DNA from: Lewinellaceae bacterium
GTDB lineage: Bacteria > Bacteroidota > Bacteroidia > Chitinophagales > Saprospiraceae
DNA: 64,000 nucleotides
Direction: 5' to 3'
Assembly: GCA_020636435.1 (NCBI GenBank)
Contig: JACJXX010000001.1
Span: 1,240,001 to 1,304,000, forward strand
This document shows, in pieces, positions 47,901 to 57,300 of this stretch. The first letter of the stretch is position 1. Each line of letters starts with the position of its first letter. The notes beneath the pieces were generated by a model. It searched no databases. It had not been told where the DNA came from and worked only from the letters and a program-made list of their open reading frames with translations. The translations under genes and the position numbers were made by a program.

Positions 47901-48701
47901 CGCTTCGGCGTGCAAACCATCGGCATGAGGTTCAACGGCCTCAATATTCCGCAGGGCGCGGTGATCACCAGCGCTTATGTGCAGTTCACTGTAGATGAAG
48001 CGGTTAATGACAACCCCTGCAACCTCAATATTTACGGGCAGGCAGCCGACAATGCTGTTATGTTTGCCAACGCACCCTTTGATATCAGCAGCCGGCCGAA
48101 GACCAGCGCTTCGGTAGCCTGGTCCCCGCAGGAATGGGTGGCCGTTGGCGACGCCCTTGCAGCCCAGCAAACGCCGGACCTGTCGGCCCTCATCCAGGAG
48201 ATCGTCGGCCGGAACGGCTACACCTCTGCCAGCTCGATTGCCATCATCATGGATGGCGTAGGGCGACGGACGGCCGAATCCTTCAATGGCTCGGCCACCG
48301 ATGCGCCCGAACTGTGCGTAGAGTACCTCTACGCCCAGCAGGCCAGTAACGAGCAGGGGCCGATCGGCTCGGATGGAGGGCAAAATGCCGCCTACTCGCC
48401 TTTCTCAACAGGAAACAAAGTGCCCGTTGACCATAGTGAAACCCTTGGCCCGATCAGCATTCACCCCAACCCGGCCAGCAGCCGGCTAATCGTATCCTTT
48501 AACAGTAAAGCGGAAGGCTACGTTAATGTACAGGCACGGGATTTGAGTGGAAAAACAGTGCTGAAAGGCCAGCGGGAGATCATCAATGGGGAAAACAGGA
48601 TCACCCTGGAAAACCTCTCCCTGCCCGGTGGCGTATACTTCCTCCTGCTACGGACAGAAAGCTCGGTAGGGACAGCGAAGTTTATCATACAGAAAGAATA
48701 A
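41913..48701 (+). CDS. G3: giant T9SS-secreted purple-acid-phosphatase-type protein with altered active-site motifs
   Basis: This 2262-residue protein has a signal peptide (about 1-21, ending VGAQ) and the same layout as G1: PAP N-domain, metallophosphoesterase, Ig-like domain (about 432), four modules (near 524, 917, 1631, 1965), a 17-unit repeat array and an intact sorting domain (about 2181-2262, ISIHPNPASSRLIV to AKFIIQKE). Its catalytic domain is the most divergent. GDAGK, GDNAYSDG and GNHDI are kept, but HHPPY is replaced by LHRVIYH and GHxHxWxRS by GHQHSYRRS; the acidic VVLDSDD strand reads VSLNSED. The metal-ligand His and Asp residues seem kept, so it is probably active with different specificity. 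It starts about 220 bases after G2 with no clear terminator between. Confidence 0.85.
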   Translation: MKNYCYSLTALLIFTFSTVGAQSVIRGPYLQLGTPSSMTIRWRTSSATSSQVWYGTSPSNLNFTTTVNGSRTDHEVKVSGLPAGTTFYYAVGNTSSQLTAPDNEHYFKTSPAPGTAVPTSIWVLGDAGKANAAQRSVRDAFYAYNGGQHADLILALGDNAYSDGTDQEYQDAWFENMYEGTLINSVLWPCPGNHDIISANSQNETGPYYDIFTLPRNGEAGGAPSGTEAYYSFDYGNIHFVSLNSEDIDHGPNSPMLAWLEQDLAANTQLWVVAILHRVIYHSSILSDFRQNFVPVLEAGGVDLVMYGHQHSYRRSYLIDGHYGSGNGSFDPNTMAIDAGDGRPDGDGAYQKPGTLTPHAGTVYMVSGSAGPVSSLPSPITFMPYEAGDPEGLGSVHISVFGGQMDVKFINYEMQMLDHFTINKQIAIGSPPTVSVTAPANGTNYSSPQAVALAANASDNGGSVTQVEFFVNNSSVGVDNQAPYSINFTPPADGTYNITAVATDNDDNTTTSQVVQFTVGPVTTCVRINAGSDDAEERPTGSVNFTSGDLELVIDGDPDGQTVGLRFNDLNIPQGANIASAHLQFTVDENTNDNPCTLTISGQASDNAAAFGTQNFSISSLPRANATASWTPSDWLAVGDAGFAQQSPNIGPIIQEIVNRPGFSASSSIALIIEGIGRRTAEAYEGGASVAPELCIEWSMAPIAFDCPNIPANIGTPCDDGDNTTLNDMVGANCICAGTPTACTGIGDADGDGVCADVDCDDLDPNITHRPGDACDDGNLATINDVYDANCNCAGTLNDCAGIGDNDGDSICSDVDCDDNDPNSTTVAGGPCDDGDNTTINDVFDANCTCAGTPTACTGIGDADGDGVCANVDCDDNDPSNTNHPGVACDDGNPNTTGETIQADCSCGGGTAGAAFTCVQVNTSSDDAEEDASGSVSLTSSDLELTEDGSPQTVGMRFTGLNIPQGATITNAYLQFAVDETRNVNPCNLTVYGENADNPPTFSTFNYDISSRPRTAATVTWLPPDWLSVGEIGAGQRTPEVSSILQEIVNRPGYTSNSAIVLLIDGAGGRTAESFNGSAATAPQLCVAFTTIQYDCQNLQANIGDSCDDGDNTTIDDVIGANCNCAGTPTACTGIGDADGDGVCTGVDCDDNDPAVTSTNTNDADCDGVPTSMDCDDNDPTVGSSANDMDCDGVPSNIDCDDNDASITSTNVDDADCDGVPSSIDCDDNDPTVTSTNTNDADCDGVPTGVDCDDNDPTVTSTNANDADCDGVPTGLDCDDNDPTVTSANTNDADCDGVPSNVDCDDNDPTITTTNAGDGDCDGVPTAMDCDDTDASIGSNANDMDCDGVPSNLDCDDNDPTVTSVNTGDGDCDGVPTATDCDDSDPTVTSANTNDADCDGVPTGLDCDDNDPTVTTTNTNDADCDGVPSNVDCDDNDPTITTTNAGDGDCDGVPTAMDCDDTDASIGSSANDMDCDGVPSSLDCDDNDPTVTSVNAGDGDCDGVPTATDCDDSDPNVTSTNTNDADCDGVPTSMDCDDNDPTIGSSANDMDCDGVPTGIDCDDNDPTVTSANTNDADCDGIPTAVDCDDSDPGITTQPGDACNDGNPSTFGETIQSDCTCGGGTSTPTTACAAIAGSADDVEERASDGRVDDNSSDLELCTDGVSQFVGLRFNGLNIPQGANIVSAYIQFQADERNNDDPCNLTISGIAADNSAAFTTADYDLSSRPRTASTAAWAPPQWLTVGDAGAAQQSPDLSAIIQEIVNRSGYTAASSIAFMIEGTGRRVAESFDGNAGGPTLCIDFFDTPPDYDCPSLSAFIGDPCDDGDNTTVDDTVDGDCDCAGTPTACTGIGDGDGDGVCFGADCDDNDPSITTQPGDACDDGNPATVNDVITANCGCAGTLNDCPGIGDDDGDGICNDVDCNDNDPSVTDRPGDPCDDGDPNTIGETIQADCTCGGGNSTPAQTCAQVSADDDDAEEDAGGSMDMNSSDLELTADPRFGVQTIGMRFNGLNIPQGAVITSAYVQFTVDEAVNDNPCNLNIYGQAADNAVMFANAPFDISSRPKTSASVAWSPQEWVAVGDALAAQQTPDLSALIQEIVGRNGYTSASSIAIIMDGVGRRTAESFNGSATDAPELCVEYLYAQQASNEQGPIGSDGGQNAAYSPFSTGNKVPVDHSETLGPISIHPNPASSRLIVSFNSKAEGYVNVQARDLSGKTVLKGQREIINGENRITLENLSLPGGVYFLLLRTESSVGTAKFIIQKE
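45399..46703 (+). repeat. Array of 17 Asp/Cys-rich coding repeats in G3
   Basis: The unit and count are the same as in G1, with five-unit blocks at 45708-46094 and 46095-46481 (387-bp period). The order of unit subtypes matches G1 nearly unit for unit, which points to shared ancestry of the whole array or to sequence exchange between the two genes. Confidence 0.95.
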
Positions 48702-49519
48702 GGGCTGAAAGCTTTGCCCAAAAAGCGAGCTGACAACTTCGAGTTGTCAGCTCGCTTGTCCTGGTAATCCTCCTGGCAGGCAGTCAGCAGGCAACGGAAA
48801 GTTGTCAGCTGACAACAGCGCAAGCAGAATGGGGTTACAGTAGCTCAGGTGGTGTGAAAATCAACCACCCGAATAATGCCCTGCCCGGCCATGATGGAAA
48901 AATCCCGGCCTTCATGAAGAACAGCCAAGTCAAACTGCTGAGCAAAGGCAGCAATTTTATAGATGTGCTAAGGGGTGACGCAACAAATAACCTACCCATC
49001 TGACTTGGTCTTTTTCCTTTATGCTTCGTTGCATTTTCCTTGCGTAGCCCCACTATGCGCGTCAAATGCGCGAAGAAAAAATACCTTCGTCATTTTGAGT
49101 AGTTTATTTATTTCCTCACCCCTAACCCGAAATATTAGAAAGCTATTATATTTCTATTCCCCCATATTCTTTATCCCCCGGTTAACGTACTTTTGAGGCG
49201 GCAAACAATAAAAACGGTAAAAGGCGCCCCCCTCCCAATACCGTCATCGGCCCCATTTACGATCAATGCCGGGAAAAGGCAAAAGCTCCTGGCCATTTTT
49301 TTTCATTCCGGCATACAATCGAAGAGCCCTCCAGGTTATTCCTAAACCTGGTTTTAATAAAGAAATTTTTCGCGGCTAACCCCCTTCACTGACTGGACTC
49401 TTAAGCCAAAAGCAAGAGACGAGGGTCTATAAGCTATGGAAAAGAAGGTGACTTGTCAGCCAATATTCAGTCAGCTAATACAAATACAGTTTACAACATT
49501 TTCCTTAAAAGACGGCCTT
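48702..49519. other. Long spacer between G3 and G4 with two palindromes
   Basis: The 818-base gap holds a perfect 16-bp stem with a 3-base loop at 48723-48757 (AAGCGAGCTGACAACT and its complement), starting 22 bases after the G3 stop. A perfect 16-bp palindrome, GTTGTCAGCTGACAAC, lies at 48801-48816. Both share the GTTGTCAGCT core. The first hairpin could end G3 transcription. The rest is AT-rich toward G4; TACTTTTG at 49188-49195 fits a -7 box but has no good -33 partner. I see no supportable gene here. Confidence 0.6.
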
Positions 49520-52500
49520 ATGAAAAAAGATGTTTACACGCTGTTGATTTTTTTCCTGTGCGCTATTGGGACTACCTCCTTTGCTCAAAACATAATCAGG
49601 GGCCCTTACCTTCAAAAAGGCACCCCCAGCAGCATGACCATCAGGTGGCGGACCGACATCGCCACATCATCTAAAGTGTGGTACGGCCTCAGCCCGGGCA
49701 ACCTGGCTTTCACCAATACGGTGAGCGGAACCCGCACCGACCACGAAATAACCATCTCCGGCTTAGCGGCCAATACTACTTATTATTATGGAGTCGGCAG
49801 CTCCGCCAGCCAGCTTACCGCATCTGGCAGCAACTATTATTTCCACACTTCGCCCAACCCCGGATCGGTTCAAACCATCAGAACCTGGGTATTGGGGGAT
49901 TGTGGCACCGGCACCAGCAACCAGCGGGCTGTTCGGAACGCTTTTTACAACTTTATCGGTTCCACCCCTATAGACCAGATTCTCTTGTTAGGAGACAATG
50001 CCTACGAATCGGGCACCGATGAAGAATTCCAGGTAGCCCTTTTCGAAAACATGTATGAAGAAAGGCTGATCAATACGGTGATGTGGCCGGCCATCGGAAA
50101 CCACGAGACGCTCACAGCCAGCAGCCCCGCCCAGTCGGGGCCGTACTACGATATTTTTACCCTGCCAACCAACGGAGAAGCGGGAGGAACCCCTTCGGGC
50201 ACTGAGGCCTATTATTCCTATGATTACGGCAACATGCATTTTATAGTTCTGGATTCGGACGATACGAACCGCTCCCCGGGCTCTCCCATGCTTACCTGGC
50301 TGGCTAACGACTTGGCCAATACCAGCCAGCATTGGAAAATCGTTTATTTTCACCACCCCCCCTACTCGACCAATGGATCCGATTTGTCCACGCAACAAAC
50401 GCAGATGAGACAATATACCTTGCCGATACTGGAAAACTACAATGTAGACCTGGTTTTGGTGGGGCATGTGCACAACTACCAGCGGTCGTACCTGATCCAT
50501 GGACACTACGGCCTTTCCACGACTTGGGATCCAGCTACCATGGGAGTCAACCTTGGCGATGGAAGGCTGGATGGGGACGGAGCTTATATAAAAAATGCGG
50601 GAACCGGCCCTGCTGCTACCGGAACAGTTTATATTGTAACCGGCTCCGCCGGAAAAAAAGGAGGTGTTGATGTTACCCATCCAGTGATGTATTCTTCCAT
50701 TCCCGAATTGGGTTCCATGTACATCGAAGTCACCGGCAATCAGATGGACCTGAAGTTTATACGGGAAACCGGCGCCATAGACGACTATTTTACGATCATC
50801 AAGCAGACCCTGGTAGGTTTGCCTCCTGTTATTTCGATCACTGCTCCGGCAGGCGGCGCCAATTATTCATCGCCCCAATCCATCACCATTGCCGCCGATG
50901 CTTCCGACAGTGATGGTTCCGTCACCCAGGTCGATTTTTTAGTCAATAATCTTTTGATTGGCACGGACAATCAGGCGCCTTATTCGATCAACTATACCCT
51001 TCCGGGAGAAGGGGAATATAATCTTTTCGCCATCGCCAAAGACAACGACAACAACACTACGCTGTCGACTGCTGTCCAGGTCACGGTAGGGCCGGTTACT
51101 ACCTGCTCAAGGGTGGCCATCGGCAGCGACGATGCTGAAGAGCGCCCGACCGGTACCTCAAACATCACCAACAGCGACCTCGAGCTGGCCAATGATCCGG
51201 GAGTGGGCAACCAGGTTGTAGGCATGCGATTCACCGGGCTGAACATCCCTCCCGGCGCTGTCATCACGGATGCCCATATTGGCTTCACCGTTGATGAAGC
51301 CGTAAACGACGACCCCTGCAACCTGACCATTACCGGGCAGGCTTCGGACGACGCCCCGACGTTTACTTCCGCCAAATGGAACGTCAGCAGCCGCCCCCGG
51401 ACCAACGCCTCCGCTTTCTGGCAGCCGGCCAATTGGGTGGCCATCGGCAATGCAGGCCCTGCCCAGCAAACCGTCGATATCTCTCCGATCATCCAGGAGA
51501 TCGTCAACCGGCCCGGTTACACGGCCAACAGCGCCATCGTGCTTCTGATCGAAGGTATAGGCAGGCGGACGGCCGAATCCTTTGAAGGCTCCAGTTTGCA
51601 AGCGCCCGAGCTGTGTGTCCAGTATACGCTTACGCTGCCCGATTGCCCCATCCTTGGCGCCAACATCGGCACCCCTTGCGATGATGGCGACAACACCACC
51701 ATCAACGACGTGGTCGGCGCCAACTGCAATTGCGCCGGCACGCCTACCGCCTGCACCGGGTTTGGCGATGCCGACGGCGACGGCGTCTGCGCCAATATCG
51801 ATTGCAATGACAACGACCCCAACATCGTAAGCTACCCCGGCGCGGCCTGCGACGACGGCAACCCGGCTACCATTAATGACATCTATGGCGCCGATTGCAC
51901 CTGCGCCGGCACACCTGCCTCCTGCGCCGGCATTGGCGACAACGACAACGACGGCGTCTGCGCCAATGTCGATTGCAACGACAATGACCCCAACATCGTA
52001 AGCTATCCAGGCGCCCCTTGCGACGACGGCGACAACACCACCATCGACGACGTCTACGATGCCAACTGCAACTGCGCCGGCCTGCCCACGGCCTGCACCG
52101 GGGTTGGCGATGCCGACGGCGACGGCATCTGCGCCGACGTGGACTGCAACGACAACAACCCCAACATCACCACCCAACCCGGCGACCCCTGCAATGACGG
52201 CAACCCCGCCACCAACGGAGAAACGATACAAGCGGACTGCAGTTGCGGCGGCGGAACCGCGCTGCCGACGAGCACCTGTTCAACGGTCATGAGGGGCAGC
52301 GATGACGCCGAACAGCGCCTCTCCTCCGGATCCACCAGCCTGACCAGCTCTGACCTGGAATTGGGAACCGACGGCGTAAGCCAAATCCTCGGCATGAGGT
52401 TCAACGGCCTCAATATCCCGCAGGGGGCTTTCATTACCAATGCCTATATACAGTTCACGGTCGATGAGGCCGTTAATGACAACCCCTGCAACCTGGCCAT

Positions 52501-54151
52501 TACCGGGCAGGCCAACGACAATGCGCCTACCTTTGCGATTACCAGCTTCAATATCAGCAACCGGCCCCGCACCAACAGTACGGTGAACTGGACGCCGGCC
52601 CAATGGACGGCGGTCGGCCTGGCCGGGCCTGCCCAGCAGACTCCGGACCTGTCCTCCATCATCCAGGAGATCGTTAACCGCCCGGGGTATACTTCTGCCA
52701 GTTCCATCGTCCTGATCATCGAGGGCAGCGGTCGGCGGACGGCGGAATCCTCTGAAGCGCCGGCCGGAGCGCCCCGCCTGTGTGTTGATTATTTCAACAC
52801 TCCTCCCGTGTACGACTGCCCCAGCCTGTCGGCCAATTTCGGATCGCCCTGCGACGATGGCGACAATACCACCATCAATGATGTTGTGGACGGCGACTGC
52901 AACTGCGCCGGCACTCCTACCGCCTGCACCGGTTTTGGCGACGCCGACGGGGATGGCGTCTGCGCCAATGTCGACTGTAACGATAATAACCCCAATGTCA
53001 CTCATCAACCTGGCGACGCCTGTAATGACGGCAACCCCGCTACGGTTAACGATGCCTACGATCTCTCCTGCAACTGCGCCGGCGTACTCAACAGCTGCCC
53101 CAACATCGGCGATGCCGACGGCGACGGTATCTGCGCCGATGTGGATTGCAACGACAACAACCCGGCCATCACTTCTCAGCCTGGGGATCCCTGCAATGAC
53201 GGCAACCCCAACACCGTTGGAGAAACCATACAGGCGGATTGCAGTTGCGGCGGCGGAAACTCCACGCCAACGCTCACCTGTTCCCGGGTCAGCAGCAGCA
53301 GCGATGACGCGGAGGAACATAACGGCTCCACCGACCTGACCAGCAGCGACCTGGAACTGGCCAACGACCCCAGCGCCGGCCTTCAAACCATCGGCATGAG
53401 GTTCAACGGCCTCAACATACCCAAGGGAGCAGTCATTGCCAATGCATACATTCAATTCACTGTCGATGAAAAGGCGAACGACAACCCCTGCGTCATCAAT
53501 ATTTATGGCCAGGCGGCTGATAATGCCGGCACGTTCCTGTCATCTGGCGCCAACGTCAGCAGCCGGCCCCGCACCAACGCTACAGCCAGTTGGCAGCCTC
53601 CAACCTGGGTTGCGGTAGGAGATGCCGGGCCAGCCCAGAAAACGCCGGATATTGGCCCCATCATCCAGGAAATTGTGAACCGGAGCGGCTATACTTCCGC
53701 CAGCTCCATCGCCATCATCATGGATGGCACCGGGCGGCGGACGGCAGAAGCCTTCAATGGATCTGCCCCTCAGGCGCCAGAGCTTTGCGTTTCGTACCTC
53801 TACGCTCCGGTTGCCAACCGGCAGGCGCCGCCGTCGGTAGTTTCCGTAGAAGGCATGGGAGTAGAACAAAACACCATCGCCCCGGATGACCTGATCAGCC
53901 CCATCAGCATCTATCCCAACCCGGCTACCAACCAGTTGACCGTTGCGTTTGCCAGCAGTATCGAAGGCGAGGCCCACATCCAGGCCCGAAGCCTGAACGG
54001 GCAGGTAGTGATCCATGATATCCGGGCAATCAGCAAGGGCAAAAACACCATCCTCCTGGAAGGGCTATCGTTGCCCGACGGCCTGTATTTCCTTCAACTG
54101 TTTACAGGCGACACTTTACAATTTGAAAAATTTGTTATACAACACGAGTAG
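49520..54151 (+). CDS. G4: large T9SS-secreted purple-acid-phosphatase-type protein, shorter form
   Basis: From the ATG at 49520 the product is 1543 residues. The signal peptide (MKKDVYTLLIFFLCAIGTT to SFAQ) begins there as in the paralogues; the frame is open from 49436, but those 28 residues have no counterpart. Metallophosphoesterase motifs are complete: GDCGT, GDNAYESG, GNHET, HHPPYS and GHVHNYQRS. An Ig-like domain (about 435) and three beta-sandwich modules (near 528, 920, 1253) follow, separated by ~57-residue Asp-Cys repeats such as GDADGDGVCANIDCNDNDPN. The 26-residue DCDGVP array of G1-G3 is absent. The sorting domain is intact (about 1460-1543, ISIYPNPATNQLTV to FEKFVIQHE). It may represent the family form before the array expanded. 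Confidence 0.87.
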   Translation: MKKDVYTLLIFFLCAIGTTSFAQNIIRGPYLQKGTPSSMTIRWRTDIATSSKVWYGLSPGNLAFTNTVSGTRTDHEITISGLAANTTYYYGVGSSASQLTASGSNYYFHTSPNPGSVQTIRTWVLGDCGTGTSNQRAVRNAFYNFIGSTPIDQILLLGDNAYESGTDEEFQVALFENMYEERLINTVMWPAIGNHETLTASSPAQSGPYYDIFTLPTNGEAGGTPSGTEAYYSYDYGNMHFIVLDSDDTNRSPGSPMLTWLANDLANTSQHWKIVYFHHPPYSTNGSDLSTQQTQMRQYTLPILENYNVDLVLVGHVHNYQRSYLIHGHYGLSTTWDPATMGVNLGDGRLDGDGAYIKNAGTGPAATGTVYIVTGSAGKKGGVDVTHPVMYSSIPELGSMYIEVTGNQMDLKFIRETGAIDDYFTIIKQTLVGLPPVISITAPAGGANYSSPQSITIAADASDSDGSVTQVDFLVNNLLIGTDNQAPYSINYTLPGEGEYNLFAIAKDNDNNTTLSTAVQVTVGPVTTCSRVAIGSDDAEERPTGTSNITNSDLELANDPGVGNQVVGMRFTGLNIPPGAVITDAHIGFTVDEAVNDDPCNLTITGQASDDAPTFTSAKWNVSSRPRTNASAFWQPANWVAIGNAGPAQQTVDISPIIQEIVNRPGYTANSAIVLLIEGIGRRTAESFEGSSLQAPELCVQYTLTLPDCPILGANIGTPCDDGDNTTINDVVGANCNCAGTPTACTGFGDADGDGVCANIDCNDNDPNIVSYPGAACDDGNPATINDIYGADCTCAGTPASCAGIGDNDNDGVCANVDCNDNDPNIVSYPGAPCDDGDNTTIDDVYDANCNCAGLPTACTGVGDADGDGICADVDCNDNNPNITTQPGDPCNDGNPATNGETIQADCSCGGGTALPTSTCSTVMRGSDDAEQRLSSGSTSLTSSDLELGTDGVSQILGMRFNGLNIPQGAFITNAYIQFTVDEAVNDNPCNLAITGQANDNAPTFAITSFNISNRPRTNSTVNWTPAQWTAVGLAGPAQQTPDLSSIIQEIVNRPGYTSASSIVLIIEGSGRRTAESSEAPAGAPRLCVDYFNTPPVYDCPSLSANFGSPCDDGDNTTINDVVDGDCNCAGTPTACTGFGDADGDGVCANVDCNDNNPNVTHQPGDACNDGNPATVNDAYDLSCNCAGVLNSCPNIGDADGDGICADVDCNDNNPAITSQPGDPCNDGNPNTVGETIQADCSCGGGNSTPTLTCSRVSSSSDDAEEHNGSTDLTSSDLELANDPSAGLQTIGMRFNGLNIPKGAVIANAYIQFTVDEKANDNPCVINIYGQAADNAGTFLSSGANVSSRPRTNATASWQPPTWVAVGDAGPAQKTPDIGPIIQEIVNRSGYTSASSIAIIMDGTGRRTAEAFNGSAPQAPELCVSYLYAPVANRQAPPSVVSVEGMGVEQNTIAPDDLISPISIYPNPATNQLTVAFASSIEGEAHIQARSLNGQVVIHDIRAISKGKNTILLEGLSLPDGLYFLQLFTGDTLQFEKFVIQHE

Positions 54152-54158
54152 GATTTTT

Positions 54159-54192
54159 ATGCCAGGTTCCCTATCTTTGGGGAGCCTGGCAT
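54159..54192 (+). terminator. Intrinsic terminator after G4
   Basis: ATGCCAGGTTCC pairs with GGAGCCTGGCAT (12 bp, one G-U pair) over a 10-base loop, 7 bases after the stop codon, and is followed by the T-rich CATTTTCTCCTCTTTTA. Confidence 0.8.
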
Positions 54193-54388
54193 CATTTTCT
54201 CCTCTTTTATTTCCGGAATGAGGCAACGCAATACGGCCTTTGGCACGTATCCCTTAGAATAAAACCAGCCCCCTCCTTTATTCCGGCTTTCCGGAATATT
54301 CTCCCCCCCTTTAAATTACATTTATCAGAATTGCCACCTCTGCAACAAACCTGGCGGCATCCCCCCTGGTAGTAAACAGAGATTTATA

Positions 54389-57300
54389 ATGACTCGCGAC
54401 TTTAGCACCCTTTCCCCAGGGAACCCAAGGGGCCCAAAGAAGTTTCAATTGGCACAACTTCTTCAGTTTTGCCGCAATTGCTTACAGGTAGCCCTCTTAG
54501 CCGGAGGGTTTCTTCTATTGTGGAGCACCGAGGCAAACGGGACCACTTACTACGTTGACTCTCAAGCCGGCAGTGACAATTACGACGGGCAGGCCGCAGC
54601 TTTCCTGGGAGGCAACTCGGGCCCCTGGGCCACAATCTCCAAAGTGAACAGTATTTTCTTTGCTCCAGGAGACAGCATTCTATTCAAGAGAGGCGCTATC
54701 TGGACGGATGGGCCGCTCGATCCCCGGATCGGCGGCTCTCCAGGCAGCGCCATTACCATACAGGAAACCGTATTGGGCCAACCTCTGAACTTCGATGTCG
54801 TCGACCTCAATGACAACAACTGCATTTATTTCGGCCCTTATGGCGAGGATCCCGCCAAACCCCTAATCAACTGCCTTGGCGGAAGGGGCATCATCCTTCG
54901 GCACGACTACATCATCGTCGAAGGTTTCCATCTCGATAACGGCGGCAACAACATGCTCTGGTTTGGCAAGGAAACCGGCAATTACTGGAATGTAGCTATC
55001 GATATTGATGTAACCCATTGTACAAGCAACGCGGTGAGTTCTGATTTCGGAGGCGGGAATTTATGGCTGAAGGGCCTGTATGTCTACGACTACGGAGTGA
55101 ACGGCATCCTGATGAACGGGTCGCTGAACAACAAGTTGAAAGGAGTGCTGATCGAGGATTGCTGGGTCGAAAACCCGGCGACCCTGGATCTGGAGGACGG
55201 CATTACCTGCCATAACGACGCGGCGGGCAATCAAATGGAAGGCGACGTGGTCATTCGCAACAACACCATCATCCGCTCGGGAGAAGACGGGATCGACATC
55301 ACCTCGGGAACCAACATACTGCTGGAGGGGAACTACATCAGGGAATCCTGGGCAGGCGGCATCTATGTGGTTAAAAGCTGGGTAAACACGGTTGAAATCC
55401 GCGGCAACTTTTTATACTCCAACTCCTTCAGCCAGGGTGTCGGCGACCTCACCATTAAAGTGCCCCATGTCTGGGCTTACAATAATGTCATTGCCGGGAC
55501 GGGCCACCACTGCCTGCAACTGGGCAATACCGACGATACCCGGATTTGGCACAACGTGATCGCTCCGGACAACCGGACCGGCAACCTGATCTGGCTGCAG
55601 GACAGCATTGGCCAACTCGAATTCCACAACAATATTTTCGACTTTTCCGGCGCTGATCAGGACATCAGCGGTTCCATAACCCCCAACATCATTTTTGACT
55701 CCAACTGCTATTACAGCATGTCCAGTACGGATAACATTTACAGCAGCTATTCCTTTCAGGAGTACAGGGACGCCAACCCGCTATTCGAGCCTCATGGCTT
55801 CTTCGGCAACCCACAATTCCTGGGGCCGGGCCGGTCGGCCCCCGAGCACTTCCAACTGGCGGGCTCCAGCCCCTGTATCAACAGCGGAATGGCGGTGCCT
55901 GCGGCAGTAGATTTCTGGGGCACCCCTCGTCCCCAGGGAGCGGGATACGATATGGGCATCTTCGAACTCGGAACGGTGGACTGCGATCCGGACCCCAACG
56001 TTACGGCCTACCCGGGCAGCCCCTGCGACGACGGAGACCCCACCACCGCCAATGATGTTTATAATGAGAACTGTCAGTGTGCCGGAACGCCCACCGCCTG
56101 TTTCGGCATCGGCGATGCAGATGGGGATGGCGTGTGCGCGGATACAGACTGCGACGACAATGACCCCAATATCGCCTATCAGCCCGGCGATGCCTGTGAC
56201 GATGGAGTGCCCACCACATCCGGGGAAACCATCCAGGTTGACTGCAGTTGCGGAGGCGGAGTTCCCGGGCCGGGCATTGCCTGTTCCACCGTCAACAACA
56301 GCAGCGACGACGCCGAAGAGAAATTCTCCGGAACGGTAGACCTGGGCAGCGGCGACCTGGAACTCACTTACGACCCCAATCGCGGGCGCCAGGTCATCGG
56401 AATGCGGTTTACCGGGCTCAACATTCCCCAGGGAGCGGCTATTATCAGCGCTCATATTCAGTTTACCGTCGATGATGTCCTCAACATCAACCCCTCCCGG
56501 CTCAGGATTTTTGGAGAAAATACCGACGACCCGCTCTCTTTTGCCGACATAAGCCATAACATCACCAACCGGCCGCGAACCACCGCTTCTGTCCTGTGGG
56601 CGCCGCCGGCCTGGCAGGCCGTTGCCAGTTACGGCCCGGACCAGCGCACGCCCGACATTTACGCAGTTATTCAGGAAATCGTGAACCGGCCGGGGTACAC
56701 TGCCGGCAGCGCCATCGCCATTCTAATCGATGGTATTGGAGGGCGGGCCGCCGAAGCCTACGATGGTTTTCCCGCTCAGGCGCCAAAGTTGTGCGTGGAG
56801 TACACCCTGCTTCCAGTCACTTATGACTGCCCTTCGCTGTCTGCCAATATTGGCTATCCCTGCGATGACGGAGACCCCACTACGGTCAACGACGCCATCG
56901 ACGCCGATTGCAATTGTATCGGCGTTCCCACGGCATGCACCGGTGTGGGCGACGCCGATGGCGACGGTATTTGCTCCGATGTAGACTGCGATGACAACGA
57001 CTTTTTTGCTAACGGCTATCCTGGCGCCGCCTGCGATGATGGAGACCCCACGACCGCCAATGATGCAATTGGCGCCAACTGCAATTGCGCCGGTACGCCC
57101 ACCGCCTGCACCGGAATCGGAGACAACGACGGCGACGGCGTCTGCGCCGATGTGGACTGCAATGACAACGACCCTAGCATAACTACCCAGCCCGGCGATG
57201 CCTGCAACGACGGCGATAACACCACCATCGATGACCTGGTGGATGCTGACTGCAACTGCGCCGGTACGCCCACCGCCTGCACCGGAATCGGAGACAACGA

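Noticed and set aside
48755..49003. Open stretch after the G3 hairpin, reading LVLVILLAGSQQATESCQ then KINHPNNALPGHDGKIPAF to a stop
   Set aside because: It looks a little like a signal peptide and short protein but has no ATG before its middle, overlaps two palindromes and has no family match I know.
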